A DNA stretch of 64,000 bases from Pseudomonas californiensis (GCF_021147775.1 NZ_JAGTPK010000003.1:62001-126000), one strand, 5' to 3'; shown: positions 9,951 through 20,638, counted from the stretch's first letter. Translations and numbers: made by a program. The notes: generated by a model not told the origin, from the letters alone.

Positions 9951-10760
9951 TTAAAGGTCCAGCAGCCAACTGTGCTGCGGATCGTTGTGAAACTGCCAGG
10001 CACGCTTAGGGCCGGCCATCACATTCAAATAGTAGGACTCGTAGCCGTACGGCACGGTGACCGGGTGATAACCCTTGGGCACCGTCACGAGGTCGTTGTT
10101 TTCCACCGCCATGGCCTGATCGATACTGCGATCGTCGGTGTAGACGCGTTGGAACACGAAGCCCTGAGGCGGGTTGACCTGGTGATAGTAGGTTTCTTCG
10201 AGAAAGCTCTCGTGCGGCAGGTTATCCAGATCATGCTTGTGCGGCGGGTAGCTGGAGGAATGACCAGAGGGCGTGCGCACCTCGACCACCAGCAGCGAAT
10301 GGGCCAATTCGGTGTCCGGCAGGATGTCGCACACGTAACGGGTATTGGCACCTTTGCCCCGCACACTGCGCTTCATGCTGTCCGGAGTGATCAGGCGGGC
10401 CGGAGCCAACTTCCCGGTATCGCCAGGCGCCTTGCACACGGCCACATGCGCAGGTCCCATCGCGGTAAACAGCGCCTGACTGTGGGGCGGCAAGTAAACG
10501 GCAAACGGCGACTTTTCCTCAAATACCGAATGCCTGTCACCGATATTCTTCCACTCGAATGCACCCTGCCCTGGCGCTTCACCGCTGACGCTGGTGTGGC
10601 CCGAGAGCAGTACTACGCATAGCTCGTTATCTTCGGCATCCACAGAGAGTTGCTCGCCAGCTTCGAGGCGATAGGCGGCAAAGTTCACATACTCCAGTGC
10701 CCCTGTGGGCAGCGCGACGATGTCTCGCCCATGTGCATTACTTTTAGTCAAAAGACTCAT
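9951..10760 (-). CDS. iolB: 5-Deoxy-glucuronate isomerase
   Basis: IolB isomerises 5-deoxy-D-glucuronate to 2-deoxy-5-keto-D-gluconate. The 269-residue protein has a two-lobed cupin architecture. The metal site of the second lobe is visible in [17 protein letters not shown], followed by [14 protein letters not shown] and a C-terminal [10 protein letters not shown] near-perfect AAGGAGG precedes the ATG at 10760. It is 13 bp downstream of iolE, pointing to a single transcript. Confidence 0.94.
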   Translation of the reverse strand: MSLLTKSNAHGRDIVALPTGALEYVNFAAYRLEAGEQLSVDAEDNELCVVLLSGHTSVSGEAPGQGAFEWKNIGDRHSVFEEKSPFAVYLPPHSQALFTAMGPAHVAVCKAPGDTGKLAPARLITPDSMKRSVRGKGANTRYVCDILPDTELAHSLLVVEVRTPSGHSSSYPPHKHDLDNLPHESFLEETYYHQVNPPQGFVFQRVYTDDRSIDQAMAVENNDLVTVPKGYHPVTVPYGYESYYLNVMAGPKRAWQFHNDPQHSWLLDL

Positions 10761-10773
10761 TGTTCAATCCTCC

Positions 10774-11673
10774 TTATCGAGCATCGACCAGCAATTGGCG
10801 CAGCGTGTCGTAGCCCTTTTTGGCATAGGCGTAACTGGGCGCCACTGCTGGATCCTGTTCGGCCTCGACAACCAGCCAGCCGGTGTAATGGGCCTGCAAC
10901 AGCACCTTGAGCAGGGCCGAGAAATCAATATCGCCATCACCTGGCACAGTAAAGGTGCCATTGATGATGCAATCCGGAAAACTCCAGAGGTTGTTGCGTG
11001 CCAACTGCACCACCGGTTTGCGGACATCCTTGAAGTGCACATGGCAGACACGCGCGATGTGCTTGCTCAACACCTCAAGCGGCTCACCGCCACCCATGTA
11101 GCAGTGACCCGAATCGAACAGCAGACCGACCTCGGGTCCGGTCAATGACATCAAGCGATCAATATCCTGCGGTGATTCGATATAGGCACCCATGTGATGG
11201 TGATACGCCAGGCGCACACCGCGCGACAACGTGAAACGGGCAAGCTCGGTCAGTTTGTCAGCGTAGTCACGCCAGGCATCGTCAGTATGAAAACGCGGTC
11301 GTTCGACCAAAGGAATGCGTTGCCCCTGGATCGAGTCAGCCACTTCGCCGTACACCAGAACAGAGGCGCCATTCTGCGCGAGCAATTCAACGTGTGACTC
11401 GATGGCCTGGATTTCTTCGGCAACCGTACGGCGGGCCAAACGACTGGAATACCAACCGGACACCAGCGCCAGGTCGTAGGGACGCAGTACGTCGCCCACA
11501 CCCTTTGCATCCCGGGGGAATTTGCCATTGAGTTCGAATCCTTCGTAGCCGATGCTCTTGCCTTCGCTCAGCGCTGTGCTCAGCGGAGTTTCACCGCCCA
11601 GTGCTGGCAAGTCGTCGTTGCTCCAGGAGATCGGGTTGATGCCGATGCGGATAGGGGGTACGGAAGCGGGCAT
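10774..11673 (-). CDS. iolE: myo-Inosose-2 dehydratase
   Basis: IolE removes water from scyllo-inosose to give 3D-trihydroxycyclohexane-1,2-dione, the substrate of IolD. The 299-residue TIM-barrel protein has the diagnostic N-terminus RIGINPISWSNDDLPALGG. Metal-site segments include LAYHHHMGAY, LLFDSGHCYMGGG, VCHVHFKDVR and VVEAEQDP. Length and landmarks fit the family. The start at 11673 has AAGGTG upstream. It lies 46 bp downstream of iolC. Confidence 0.94.
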   Translation of the reverse strand: MPASVPPIRIGINPISWSNDDLPALGGETPLSTALSEGKSIGYEGFELNGKFPRDAKGVGDVLRPYDLALVSGWYSSRLARRTVAEEIQAIESHVELLAQNGASVLVYGEVADSIQGQRIPLVERPRFHTDDAWRDYADKLTELARFTLSRGVRLAYHHHMGAYIESPQDIDRLMSLTGPEVGLLFDSGHCYMGGGEPLEVLSKHIARVCHVHFKDVRKPVVQLARNNLWSFPDCIINGTFTVPGDGDIDFSALLKVLLQAHYTGWLVVEAEQDPAVAPSYAYAKKGYDTLRQLLVDAR

Positions 11674-11719
11674 GGCTGCACCTTTTTTGTTGTTATCACG
11701 GCGTCAATGACAGTGGGAT

Positions 11720-13657
11720 TCAGGCGCGACTTTCACGCCAGGACTCGATCAACCAGTTGAACGTGCTCTGCACACGGGCAACCAGCGTCGCGTCGTCGAT
11801 CTCGCCGGCCATCCAGGCCCGACTCGGCTCGCGAAAAATCGTCCGCCCAACGGCAAAACCCTGGCAGGTCTGGCTGTGGCGAGCCTCGGCAAACCCCGCT
11901 GCCAGATCCTCGACCGGAGCATTGAGCCCCAACAGCACGACACCACGGCAATACGGATCACGTTCGAGAATCAGCGCATCCAGTTGCTGCCAGACGGCAG
12001 CCGTCTGCGCTTCGATTTTCCACCACGCCGGGTAGATGCCAAGGTTGTACAGACGCTTGAGTGCGCGGAGCATGACGTCCGGGTGTTTGGAGGGATGATC
12101 CTTGGGCGGAATTATTTCCAGCAGCAACTCGTGCCCGCTGACTTTGGACGCCTCGTACACTGCCCTGATCTGGGCTTCCTGTTCCAGGCGCAGCATGGGC
12201 TCGTCGTCCGGGTGATATTGCACCAGGCACTTGATGACCTGTTCCTGCGGCCAGTTGATCAGGTTGCTGCCAATGGAGCGGCCATGTTCGAACGCCAACG
12301 GCCGGGAGCCCTGAACTTCAACGGGACGCGCCACCCACCAGCCGCGACCGGTCGCGGCATTCAACGCGTCCTGACCAAAGCGCTGATCGGCAAGCAGACC
12401 GACATCAGCCTCGATCGCACGTTCGCGCAGATCGCTTTCTACCCGTTCGACTGCCTGTACGAAGAGTTGCTTGAGCTGGCCGATGCTGCTCAGGTCGCGA
12501 CCAGCCTGCTGTGCGAGCTCGACCAACTGTCCACGGTGATCAAACGCGAAAATGAACAATTGGCGCCACTGTTTGCGGGGCACACTGACCTGATGCAAAC
12601 GCTGCAGAACGGCGTCCTGGTCGGGCCGAGTAATAGGCTCCTGACTGTTCAGCAGATATTCGAGTTCGGCAGGTGTCGGCATGGCAGGCGCACACGCGTG
12701 CCGCGACACCACCAGCCCGCCGCAGGCATTGGCCAACTGGCAGCAACGTTCATCACTGGCATCCTTGAGCCAGCCACTGAGAAAGCCGGACATGAATGCA
12801 TCGCCAGCGCCCAGCACATTGAGCACCTCGACCCGCACACCGGGATAAACGGCGCCGTCTTCAAGGCGTGACGGGATGGCCCCATGAATGACCGTGCAAC
12901 CCTGCGGACCCAGCTTGACCACCAGGGTCGCGGCGGTGAGTTCACGGACAGTACGCAACGCGGTCAGCAAATCGGTGTGGCCGCCAGCAATCAGAAACTC
13001 CTCTTCGGTACCGACGATCAGGTCGAAACGCGGAAGAATCCGCTGCACATGCTCACTGACCTTCTGATCGGCGATAAAGCGGGTTTCGCCATCCGATTTG
13101 CCTGCCAACCCCCAGAGCACCGGCCGATAATCGATATCGAGAACTCGATGAACATGATGCTTTTCGGCGTAATCGAGCGCCTGAATACTGGCTTTGAAGA
13201 CTTGATCAGTCGAAAAATGGGTACCGGTGATCAGCAGCGCCTTGCTTGAGGCGATCTGCTGCTCATTGATGTCTTCGGCACGCAACGCCATGTCGGCGCA
13301 GTTCTCGCGGTAAAACACCAGGGGAAAGGTCTCGCGGTCCTTCAGACCCAGCAGCACCATTGCGGTGAGACGCTCGGGATCGCGCTTGATTGCGCTGACG
13401 TCGCAGCCTTCACGCGCCAGTGACTCCACCAGAAAACGGCCCATGTGGTCATCACCAACGCGACTGAGCATGGCGGACCTGAGCCCTAGCCTCGCGGTAC
13501 CGAACGCGATATTCGCGGAGGATCCGCCGAGGTACTTGGCGAAGCTTGAGACATCTTCCAGGCGGGCACCGACCTGCTGCGCATAGAGGTCGACGCCCAA
13601 GCGTCCGAGGCAAATCAGATCCAACTGACGCCCAGTGGCAAAGCGTGTCTGGCCCAT
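11720..13657 (-). CDS. iolC: 5-Dehydro-2-deoxygluconokinase fused to DUF2090 aldolase-like domain
   Basis: This is a 645-residue fusion. Residues 1 to about 325 form a PfkB/ribokinase-type sugar kinase: CLGRLGVDLYAQQVGARLED, then FAKYLGGSSANIAFGTARLG, and the anion-hole/base motif NVLGAGDAFMSGF with D286. It phosphorylates 2-deoxy-5-keto-gluconate. Residues from about 340 form a DUF2090 domain (FAFDHRGQLVEL...) related to class I aldolases, which probably cleaves the phosphorylated product to malonate semialdehyde and dihydroxyacetone phosphate. No separate iolJ is seen in the window. I chose ATG 13657 because AGGAGC precedes it; a longer reading from 13750 has a poor leader and runs toward the promoter. 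It is the first gene of the minus-strand catabolic operon. Confidence 0.92.
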   Translation of the reverse strand: MGQTRFATGRQLDLICLGRLGVDLYAQQVGARLEDVSSFAKYLGGSSANIAFGTARLGLRSAMLSRVGDDHMGRFLVESLAREGCDVSAIKRDPERLTAMVLLGLKDRETFPLVFYRENCADMALRAEDINEQQIASSKALLITGTHFSTDQVFKASIQALDYAEKHHVHRVLDIDYRPVLWGLAGKSDGETRFIADQKVSEHVQRILPRFDLIVGTEEEFLIAGGHTDLLTALRTVRELTAATLVVKLGPQGCTVIHGAIPSRLEDGAVYPGVRVEVLNVLGAGDAFMSGFLSGWLKDASDERCCQLANACGGLVVSRHACAPAMPTPAELEYLLNSQEPITRPDQDAVLQRLHQVSVPRKQWRQLFIFAFDHRGQLVELAQQAGRDLSSIGQLKQLFVQAVERVESDLRERAIEADVGLLADQRFGQDALNAATGRGWWVARPVEVQGSRPLAFEHGRSIGSNLINWPQEQVIKCLVQYHPDDEPMLRLEQEAQIRAVYEASKVSGHELLLEIIPPKDHPSKHPDVMLRALKRLYNLGIYPAWWKIEAQTAAVWQQLDALILERDPYCRGVVLLGLNAPVEDLAAGFAEARHSQTCQGFAVGRTIFREPSRAWMAGEIDDATLVARVQSTFNWLIESWRESRA

Positions 13658-13763
13658 GGTGGCTCCTGTTATTTTTATCAGCCTGCATCGCGTGCCTTGG
13701 TCGCACGCATTGCCTTTGTGCATGCAGCCTAAAACGTCGCGCAGCATCAATCAATATTTATTC

Positions 13764-13794
13764 TATAATTTTTTAATGTGGAATATATTTTCCA
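13764..13794. promoter_or_regulatory. iolR/iolC divergent promoter region with IolR-type operator
   Basis: The palindrome TGGAA-TATATT-TTCCA occupies 13779-13794. It contains GGAA-N6-TTCC, the motif I recall for the RpiR-type IolR repressor of Sinorhizobium meliloti. On the plus strand a TATAAT at 13764-13769 sits just before it, so the operator would overlap the iolR transcript start. On the minus strand the repeat would overlap the -35 region of an iolC promoter whose -10 resembles TATAGA. One site could therefore control both directions. Confidence 0.6.
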
Positions 13795-13930
13795 TAGCGC
13801 AACGCCAAGTGCTGGCACAATGGGCGGGCAGGTGCGATATAGTTGGCATTCCTGCCAAAAGCAGCCTCTATTGTCTGAGGCCACCGCAACCCTCCGGTGC
13901 GCCGCAAAGAACAAGCAGAAAGGATTGAAT

Positions 13931-14839
13931 ATGACCAGCGCCGATCACCCATCCCTCCCGGACACGAGTGTCGACATGCCGCCGTCCAGTGCCGAAGGGT
14001 TGCTGCGCCTGATCACAGACGAATACGACAGCCTGCCCCGCCAGCTCAAACGCATCGCCAGCTACATGAGCCAGCAAAGCGACCGGATCATGGTTGATCG
14101 CATCAGCGATATTGCCCGCGAGTGTGAAGTCCATCCCTCAGCGATTGTGCGGTTTTCCCAACGCTTCGGCTTCAGCGGCTTCAGTGAGATGCAGGCGCTG
14201 TTTCGGGAGGCCTATACCCACAAGACCACGCCAGTACAGAACTACCAACAGCGCATCCGCAGCATGATCGCCAACAAGTCGCAGAAAGCCAACGGTGGAG
14301 ACCTTGCGCGCGAATGCGTGAACGCCACCCTCTCCGGCCTGGAGCGCCTGGGTGCGGATCTGGACGACGAGGAATTCGAAAAGGCCGTGGATCTGGTGGT
14401 CAACGCCGACAATATTTACGTGGTGGGCGTACGCCGCTCATTCGCCGTGGCGGATTATCTGGTCTACAACCTGCAGCACACCAACAAGCGCATCCACCTG
14501 ATTTCAGGTCTCGGTGGCAGTTACCGTGAGCAGATGCGCAGTGTGCGGGCCAATGACCTGGTGATCGCGATCAGCTTCACACCTTATGGCAAGGAAACCC
14601 AGCACTGCCTGCGCATCGCCCAGCATCACCAGGCCAAGACGCTGATCATTACTGACAGCAACCTGTCCCCGCTGGCCAAGCGCGCCAACTCTGTACTGCT
14701 GGTCAACGAAGGCAGCTCATTCGCCTTCCGCTCCCTGAGCGCAACGCTGTGCCTGTGTCAGGCGTTGTTCATCGCTGTCGCGTACCGCCTGGAACTCAAG
14801 GTGGATGAAATACACGAGCAGGTCGGTTTCGACGACTGA
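13931..14839 (+). CDS. iolR: RpiR-family transcriptional regulator of inositol catabolism
   Basis: The 302-residue protein has an N-terminal RpiR helix-turn-helix domain (about 17-95, including ARECEVHPSAIVRFSQRFGFSG). A C-terminal SIS sugar-phosphate binding domain follows (about 135-270, YVVGVRRSFAVADYL, SFTPYGKETQHCL, ITDSNLSPLAKRAN). Proteins of this type repress iol genes and are released by a phosphorylated inositol intermediate. The gene is divergent from iolC with 273 bp between, where a matching operator lies. AAGGA precedes the ATG at 13931; an in-frame ATG at 13778 lies inside the operator and is unlikely. Confidence 0.88.
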   Translation: MTSADHPSLPDTSVDMPPSSAEGLLRLITDEYDSLPRQLKRIASYMSQQSDRIMVDRISDIARECEVHPSAIVRFSQRFGFSGFSEMQALFREAYTHKTTPVQNYQQRIRSMIANKSQKANGGDLARECVNATLSGLERLGADLDDEEFEKAVDLVVNADNIYVVGVRRSFAVADYLVYNLQHTNKRIHLISGLGGSYREQMRSVRANDLVIAISFTPYGKETQHCLRIAQHHQAKTLIITDSNLSPLAKRANSVLLVNEGSSFAFRSLSATLCLCQALFIAVAYRLELKVDEIHEQVGFDD

Positions 14840-14899
14840 CTGGCAGCGCTGGTGTGAGCCACAGCGATGCGAACCCCAGAAAGTTCGCGCCGCCGATCT

Positions 14900-15898
14900 T
14901 CACGATTTGATTCGATTATCATCTCGCTGCTGGTTCTTCGCATTCATCGCCTTCGCACGCTTTTCGAGGACCAGATACACCACCAGCGCCAGCATCAGCG
15001 GCATCAGGAAGTAGATAGCGCGGTAGCCGATCAGGGCGGCCAGCAAGCTGCCCTTGGAAAACTGATGGGCCAGCAAAGTGATGAATACCGTCTCCAGCAC
15101 ACCCAGCCCCGCCGGAATGTGTGTAATAACCCCGGCGATACTGCTGATCAGCAAGACACCCAGAATTGCCGGGTAAAAGGCGCTGTCAGGCAACAGCGTG
15201 TAGATTACCGCAGCCATCAGCGACCAGTTCAGGGCGCCCAGACTGGCTTGCATCAGTGCCTGCTTCATGGAAGGCAGGTTGAACTCCTGATCGCGAATGG
15301 TCCAGGAACGCCGTTTGGAAAAACGACACGCCAGCAGGTACGCGAAGCACACGGCCAGCAGACCGAAGCCGATCATTTGCAAGGTTCCGGTGCCAATCGA
15401 CCACTCTTTTGGCAACTCCAGAAAACGCATCGAGAACACGAAGCCTGCCAGCAACATGTAACCCAGCCAGTTAGTGATGAGACTCAAGCTCAAAATACGC
15501 GTGATAGTCGACACGTCCAGTCCCAGCCGTGAATACAGACGGTAGCGCAGCGCAATACCGCCCACCCATGAACTCAGGTTGAGGTTGAACGCATAACAGA
15601 CAAACGTCACCGGCACGATCTGCTGAATCGACAACTTGTGGCCCGTATAAAAGCGCGCCAGTACGTCGAAACAGCAATAGGTCAGGTAGCTGCCTAACGC
15701 CACAACCGCCGCAATCAAAAGCGTGCTGGCCTTATAGGACGCCAGCGCCTGCTTGACCTCTTGCCAGTCTAGATTCTTGACCAACAAGAACAGCAGGACC
15801 GGTACGGCCACAAAAAAGAACACGTTGAAGGCCCGCTTCGCCCACTTCCACTTGTTGCTCTTCCCGCTCTGGGGCGATGCGCTCGCAGCCTCAGTCAT
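14900..15898 (-). CDS. ybhN: YbhN-like integral membrane protein (LPG synthase transmembrane family)
   Basis: This 332-residue inner-membrane protein has about eight hydrophobic helices and belongs to the UPF0104/lysylphosphatidylglycerol-synthase transmembrane family. It has only the membrane flippase-like part, without the soluble lysyl-transferase domain of MprF. Landmarks are NLDWQEVKQAL near the N-terminus, NLNLSSWVGGIALRYRLY and HIPAGLGVLETVF. ATG 15898 has AGGAG upstream and overlaps the stop of clsB by four bases (ATGA), so translation is coupled. In E. coli ybhP, clsB (ybhO) and ybhN have the same order. A role in phospholipid transport or cardiolipin supply is inferred from that context. 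Confidence 0.8.
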   Translation of the reverse strand: MTEAASASPQSGKSNKWKWAKRAFNVFFFVAVPVLLFLLVKNLDWQEVKQALASYKASTLLIAAVVALGSYLTYCCFDVLARFYTGHKLSIQQIVPVTFVCYAFNLNLSSWVGGIALRYRLYSRLGLDVSTITRILSLSLITNWLGYMLLAGFVFSMRFLELPKEWSIGTGTLQMIGFGLLAVCFAYLLACRFSKRRSWTIRDQEFNLPSMKQALMQASLGALNWSLMAAVIYTLLPDSAFYPAILGVLLISSIAGVITHIPAGLGVLETVFITLLAHQFSKGSLLAALIGYRAIYFLMPLMLALVVYLVLEKRAKAMNAKNQQRDDNRIKS

Positions 15899-17145
15899 GA
15901 TGTTTTCTCCTGATCCATTTCCCGGCTGGCCTGTTGCTGCTCGATGACCTTGGCTTCCGGCACCACATCCCCCGCCCGCAGCGGCTTCAAGCGCATGCCG
16001 TGAACCGGGAACAACCCGGCAATCGCCGGAAAACGCCGCAGAAAAAAGAAGCTCAATACAATCATCGGCGCACGCCACCACTGGCCACGTGCGGCCCCCT
16101 TCAGGCTGATCTGAATACTGTGCGCAGCTGCCAGTTCCATCAGATGGTTCTGCAACCGATCATTGAGGTCCTGGTCGCGAATGAACAGGTTGGCTTCCAG
16201 GTTCAACGCGAGGCTCAACGGATCAAGATTACTGGAACCCACTGTGGACCAGTCCTGATCGATCAGCGCAACCTTGCCGTGCAACGCGCGCTGCTTGTAC
16301 TCATGAATGATCACGCCGTCACGCAGCAGGTAGGTGTAAGTCAGGCGCGAACAGACCCGCACGAATGGCATGTCCGGCTTGCCTTGCAGGATCATGGTGA
16401 CCTTGACGCCACGACGCGAGGCGTTGCGCAGCTCGCGCAAAAAACGATAACTGGGGAAGAAGTAGGCATTGGCAATCGTGATCCGCTGTTTCGCCTCACG
16501 AATGGCCTTCAGGTACTGCTCTTCGATGTCGGTGGTGTGATCACTGTTGTCACGCTCGGCCAGCATCATGGATGCGCTGCCAGCCGGTTCCAGCTTGAGG
16601 GGGATCCGGGGCAGTTTTTCCCGAACGACGTCACTGAGCATGTGCAACGCACTGCGGTGAATATCACCGACGATAGGACCACGCACCAGCACAGCATAAT
16701 CCTGCTTGGCGGTCAGGCCGGTGTCAGTCATGTGATCGACGCTGTAATTGATACCGCCAATGAAGCCCAGTTCTCCGTCAACCACTACCACCTTGCGGTG
16801 CAAACGCCGGAACAGATTGGTCCGCATGCCCATGAATCGCGGGCGTGGATCGAACAACTGAATCTGCACGCCTGCGTCGATCATGGCACGGACAAAAGCC
16901 GAACTCAGGTCACATGTGCCGTAGTCATCTACCGTAATAACCACATTGGCGCCATTGTTCGCGGCCTCGATCACTGCTTGCTGAAGGCCAACCCCGATAC
17001 GGTCCTCAAATATGATGAACGTCTCGATCAGCACTTCAGTGCGCGCCGCCCTGATGCACTCAAACACCCGGGTGAAGAAATCCTCACCGTTGATCAGCAG
17101 TTCCACTGAATTGCCGTCGCGCCACTGCCCTGTCGGGTTGTTCAT
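15895..17145 (-). CDS. clsB: Cardiolipin synthase B (phospholipase D family)
   Basis: The 416-residue protein carries two HKD phospholipase-D motifs, one in [19 protein letters not shown] and one in [19 protein letters not shown], which together form the active site for joining phosphatidylglycerols into cardiolipin. It lacks the two N-terminal membrane helices of ClsA, as expected for ClsB. A single hydrophobic stretch near residue 370 ([11 protein letters not shown]) may attach it to the membrane. ATG 17145 has GGAGGTGA upstream and overlaps the ybhP stop (ATGA). Its own stop overlaps ybhN in the same way, giving a tightly coupled three-gene unit. Confidence 0.85.
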   Translation of the reverse strand: MNNPTGQWRDGNSVELLINGEDFFTRVFECIRAARTEVLIETFIIFEDRIGVGLQQAVIEAANNGANVVITVDDYGTCDLSSAFVRAMIDAGVQIQLFDPRPRFMGMRTNLFRRLHRKVVVVDGELGFIGGINYSVDHMTDTGLTAKQDYAVLVRGPIVGDIHRSALHMLSDVVREKLPRIPLKLEPAGSASMMLAERDNSDHTTDIEEQYLKAIREAKQRITIANAYFFPSYRFLRELRNASRRGVKVTMILQGKPDMPFVRVCSRLTYTYLLRDGVIIHEYKQRALHGKVALIDQDWSTVGSSNLDPLSLALNLEANLFIRDQDLNDRLQNHLMELAAAHSIQISLKGAARGQWWRAPMIVLSFFFLRRFPAIAGLFPVHGMRLKPLRAGDVVPEAKVIEQQQASREMDQEKTS

Positions 17146-17927
17146 AAGGTCACCTCCACCGCCAGCGGTGCATGATCGGAAAGATGGGACCAAGGTCGGT
17201 TGGATAACACTTTCGGTCTGTGAGTGGTTGCGTTGCGTACATAGATGCGGTCCAGCCTGAATAGCGGCCAACGTGCCGGGAAGCTTTTCGCCGGTGCGCC
17301 AAAGCGCTCTACGAATGCCTCGTGCAACCCGGTCCCCTCAAGCAGCGCATCGGCCCGTTGACGCCAGTCATTGAAGTCGCCGGCGACAATCACCGGCGCG
17401 CCAACAGGGAGGCGATGAATCAGTTCAGCGAGCAACCTGAGTTGCTCGCGGCGATGGCTCTCCATCAGCCCCAGATGCACACAGACAGCGTGCACTTCCC
17501 CGTATTCCGGAACGTCCAGAACGCAATGCAGCAAACCGCGCTGCTCGGTCCCGTGAATCGAAATATCGAGGTTTTCATGACGAATGATGGGGTACTTGGA
17601 AAGCAACGCATTGCCGTGGTCGCCATCGGGGTACACCGCATTGCGACCATAGGCGAAGTCGCTCCACATGCTGTCAGCCAGGAATTCGTACTGAGAAATG
17701 GTCGGCCAATCCTTCACCTTGCGTGCATGACTCTGATGCTCGCCATGCACCTCCTGAAGAAACACAACGTCAGCAGACACGCTGCGCACCGCCTCGCGGA
17801 GCTCAGGAAGAATGAAGCGGCGATTGAAAATGCCGAAGCCCATATGCATGTTCATGGTCAGTACATTCAGCGAAATACTGGCCGACACCGGCGCTTGCTG
17901 GCCGATTGACGTATTGGCACTGGTCAA
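17142..17927 (-). CDS. ybhP: YbhP-like endonuclease/exonuclease/phosphatase family protein
   Basis: The 261-residue protein has the fold of DNase I, sphingomyelinase and inositol phosphatases. Metal and catalytic motifs are [22 protein letters not shown] and the C-terminal [10 protein letters not shown]. The biochemical substrate is not known; the coupled neighbour genes suggest a lipid-related phosphodiester. The start is a TTG at 17927. The AGGAG that lies about seven bases upstream decides this, since the first internal ATG (at MNMHMGFG) would cut into the conserved first strand. Confidence 0.75.
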   Translation of the reverse strand: MTSANTSIGQQAPVSASISLNVLTMNMHMGFGIFNRRFILPELREAVRSVSADVVFLQEVHGEHQSHARKVKDWPTISQYEFLADSMWSDFAYGRNAVYPDGDHGNALLSKYPIIRHENLDISIHGTEQRGLLHCVLDVPEYGEVHAVCVHLGLMESHRREQLRLLAELIHRLPVGAPVIVAGDFNDWRQRADALLEGTGLHEAFVERFGAPAKSFPARWPLFRLDRIYVRNATTHRPKVLSNRPWSHLSDHAPLAVEVTL

Positions 17928-18272
17928 GACTGACTCCTGGATGAATATTCACCTCATATGAAGCCGCCCGTTAACGCAGGTTCCCTGCCTTCTTGGCATC
18001 GGTAGCTGATTGCTCTGTCGGCCAGAGTTTTCCGGCTCTCAAGGCTTTGCGGCTCACGATTACAGTCAAGTCTGCGAGGCCCGGGCCGATATATCGGTGA
18101 TGCGCAGCTGACGTTCAGGCGAGCACAAGAAGACAGCTGCAATGACACCGAACAGTGAAGAAAGCTGGCAACCGGCACAAAATAGTTGGCCAGGGATGAA
18201 ACGCACAAAGCCGGACGGGTTCTGAGACTGAATGGCTGGCCCGTAAGCTATAACGAGACAAGGAATTCAATT
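17928..18272. other. 345-bp divergent intergenic region
   Basis: This stretch separates ybhP (minus) from the cytochrome b561 gene (plus) and must hold both promoters. I see no gene, strong hairpin or recognisable operator. Short open frames here lack ribosome sites. Confidence 0.5.
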
Positions 18273-18812
18273 GTGGATGCACCCTCCTCGCAGCGTTACA
18301 CGTCCAGAGCACGTTGGTTCCACTGGGTGATGGCAGCACTGATCGTGCTGGCCTACACGTTGATTCTCAGCCGTACCCAGTTCGGACGTGGCTCGGAATA
18401 CCGTACCCTGGTGGTGCAGAGCCACTTCTGGGTCGGCATCCTGGTCCTTGTGATGGCTTTTTTTCGGGTTGCTGAGCGGCGGCGCCACCATCCACCGGCA
18501 ATCACGCCCCCATTGGAAGGTCTGCTGCGCGTGGCCGCCACGGTTTCGCACTACGCACTTTATGCGTTTCTGTTCACACAGCCGATACTCGGCATGTTGA
18601 CGGTGATGATCGAAAAAGGGGCGTTACCGATTCCGCTGATCGATGCGCAGATACCTTGGCCGTTTGCGACATCCGGGCGCACGGCCGAGTACTTTGAAGA
18701 CCTGCACAAGCTGTTGGGCTCTATCTTCTATTACATTATCGGTCTGCATGTGATCGCGGCGGTCTGGCACCACTGGGTGCGCAAGGACAATACGCTCAAG
18801 CGTATGGTGTAG
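18273..18812 (+). CDS. Cytochrome b561
   Basis: This 179-residue inner-membrane di-heme cytochrome b has four transmembrane helices, as in the prokaryotic b561 (CybB/YceJ) family. It probably passes electrons from quinol to periplasmic acceptors or to oxygen. Candidate heme histidines lie in RWFHWVMAAL, VQSHFWVGI, ATVSHYALYAF, and the C-terminal GLHVIAAVWHHWVRKD. I chose the GTG at 18273 because AAGGA sits eight bases upstream. It gives the short cytoplasmic tail usual for the family; longer readings add a basic, non-conserved extension. Confidence 0.82.
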   Translation: MDAPSSQRYTSRARWFHWVMAALIVLAYTLILSRTQFGRGSEYRTLVVQSHFWVGILVLVMAFFRVAERRRHHPPAITPPLEGLLRVAATVSHYALYAFLFTQPILGMLTVMIEKGALPIPLIDAQIPWPFATSGRTAEYFEDLHKLLGSIFYYIIGLHVIAAVWHHWVRKDNTLKRMV

Positions 18813-18820
18813 GCTGGCTT

Positions 18821-18843
18821 CAAGGGCTGTGCATCAGCCCTTG
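18821..18843. terminator. Hairpin between convergent genes
   Basis: CAAGGGCT and AGCCCTTG form an 8-bp perfect stem with a 7-base loop between the convergent ends of the b561 gene and the phosphorylase gene. No T-run follows on either strand, so it is a weak terminator candidate. Confidence 0.35.
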
Positions 18844-18877
18844 AGCAGATTCGGGACGTTAATACGCCCCAGGAAAA

Positions 18878-19627
<750 letters not shown>

Positions 19628-20638
19628 TTAGTCGATCAATTGAGCAGTACGCAGCGCCTGAAGCGCCGCCAGCCAGCGGGGGTGCTGTCGATAATCCGTG
19701 CAGGCATGAACGTTGCCACGCATCCGGGCAATACGCGCCGAAGGTCTGACCTTCATGCGCTGGACCGCAGTGAGCGCCAGCTCTGCTGCACCGCGGTCGT
19801 TGCAGACCAGGCCCATGTCGCAGCCAGCGGTCAGCGCGGCCTCGATTCGGCTTGCGGCATCACCGACCACATGAGCGCCCGCCATGGACAGATCATCACT
19901 GAAAATAACCCCGTCAAATTTCAATTCGTCGCGCAGGATGTCCTGCAGCCAGCGACGCGAGAATCCCGCCGGTTGTGAATCGACTTTCGGATAAATGACG
20001 TGTGCAGGCATGACAGCCGCCAGCTGTTGGCTCAAACGTGCGAACGGTACCAGGTCATTGGCGCGAATCTGCTCCAGGCTGCGTTCATCGGTCGGGATGG
20101 CAACATGCGAATCGGCCTCTGCCCAGCCATGGCCGGGAAAATGTTTGCCCGTGGCGGCCATACCTGCAGCGTTCATGCCTTTGATGAATGCACCTGCCAG
20201 GAGCGCAGCACGCTCCGGATCACCCTCGAAAGCACGCGTACCGACTACCGCGCTGCGCTGGTAATCCAGGTCCAGCACCGGCGCGAAGCTCAAGTCGAGC
20301 CCCACCGCCAGCACCTCTGTAGCCATCAGCCAGCCGCAATGCTCGGCCAACGTCACCGAGTCCGGCTTTTCTGCGATGGAACGCATCGCCGGCAGACGCA
20401 CGAAACCCTGGCGCAAGCGCTGAACGCGACCGCCTTCCTGGTCCACGGCCAGCAGCAGGTCTGGACGAAGGGCGCGAATCGACGCGCTCAGTTCACGGAC
20501 TTGACGGGGATGCTCGATGTTTCGAGCGAAAATGATAAGACCGCCCACTTCGGGCTGCCGCAGAAACTGACGGTCTTCGCTGGTCAGCCACGTACCGGCG
20601 ACATCGACCATCAGGGAGCCATTGAGGCCAGAACTCAT
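19628..20638 (-). CDS. nagZ: Beta-N-acetylhexosaminidase
   Basis: NagZ removes GlcNAc from anhydro-muropeptides in the cytoplasm during peptidoglycan recycling and thereby influences AmpR-dependent beta-lactamase induction. The 336-residue GH3 protein shows [18 protein letters not shown], whose His 178 is the unusual acid/base, and the nucleophile Asp 248 in [12 protein letters not shown]. Length matches the E. coli enzyme. ATG 20638 is preceded by AAGGG; the longer in-frame N-terminus is not conserved in character. It lies between psrA and the phosphorylase gene. Confidence 0.93.
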   Translation of the reverse strand: MSSGLNGSLMVDVAGTWLTSEDRQFLRQPEVGGLIIFARNIEHPRQVRELSASIRALRPDLLLAVDQEGGRVQRLRQGFVRLPAMRSIAEKPDSVTLAEHCGWLMATEVLAVGLDLSFAPVLDLDYQRSAVVGTRAFEGDPERAALLAGAFIKGMNAAGMAATGKHFPGHGWAEADSHVAIPTDERSLEQIRANDLVPFARLSQQLAAVMPAHVIYPKVDSQPAGFSRRWLQDILRDELKFDGVIFSDDLSMAGAHVVGDAASRIEAALTAGCDMGLVCNDRGAAELALTAVQRMKVRPSARIARMRGNVHACTDYRQHPRWLAALQALRTAQLID

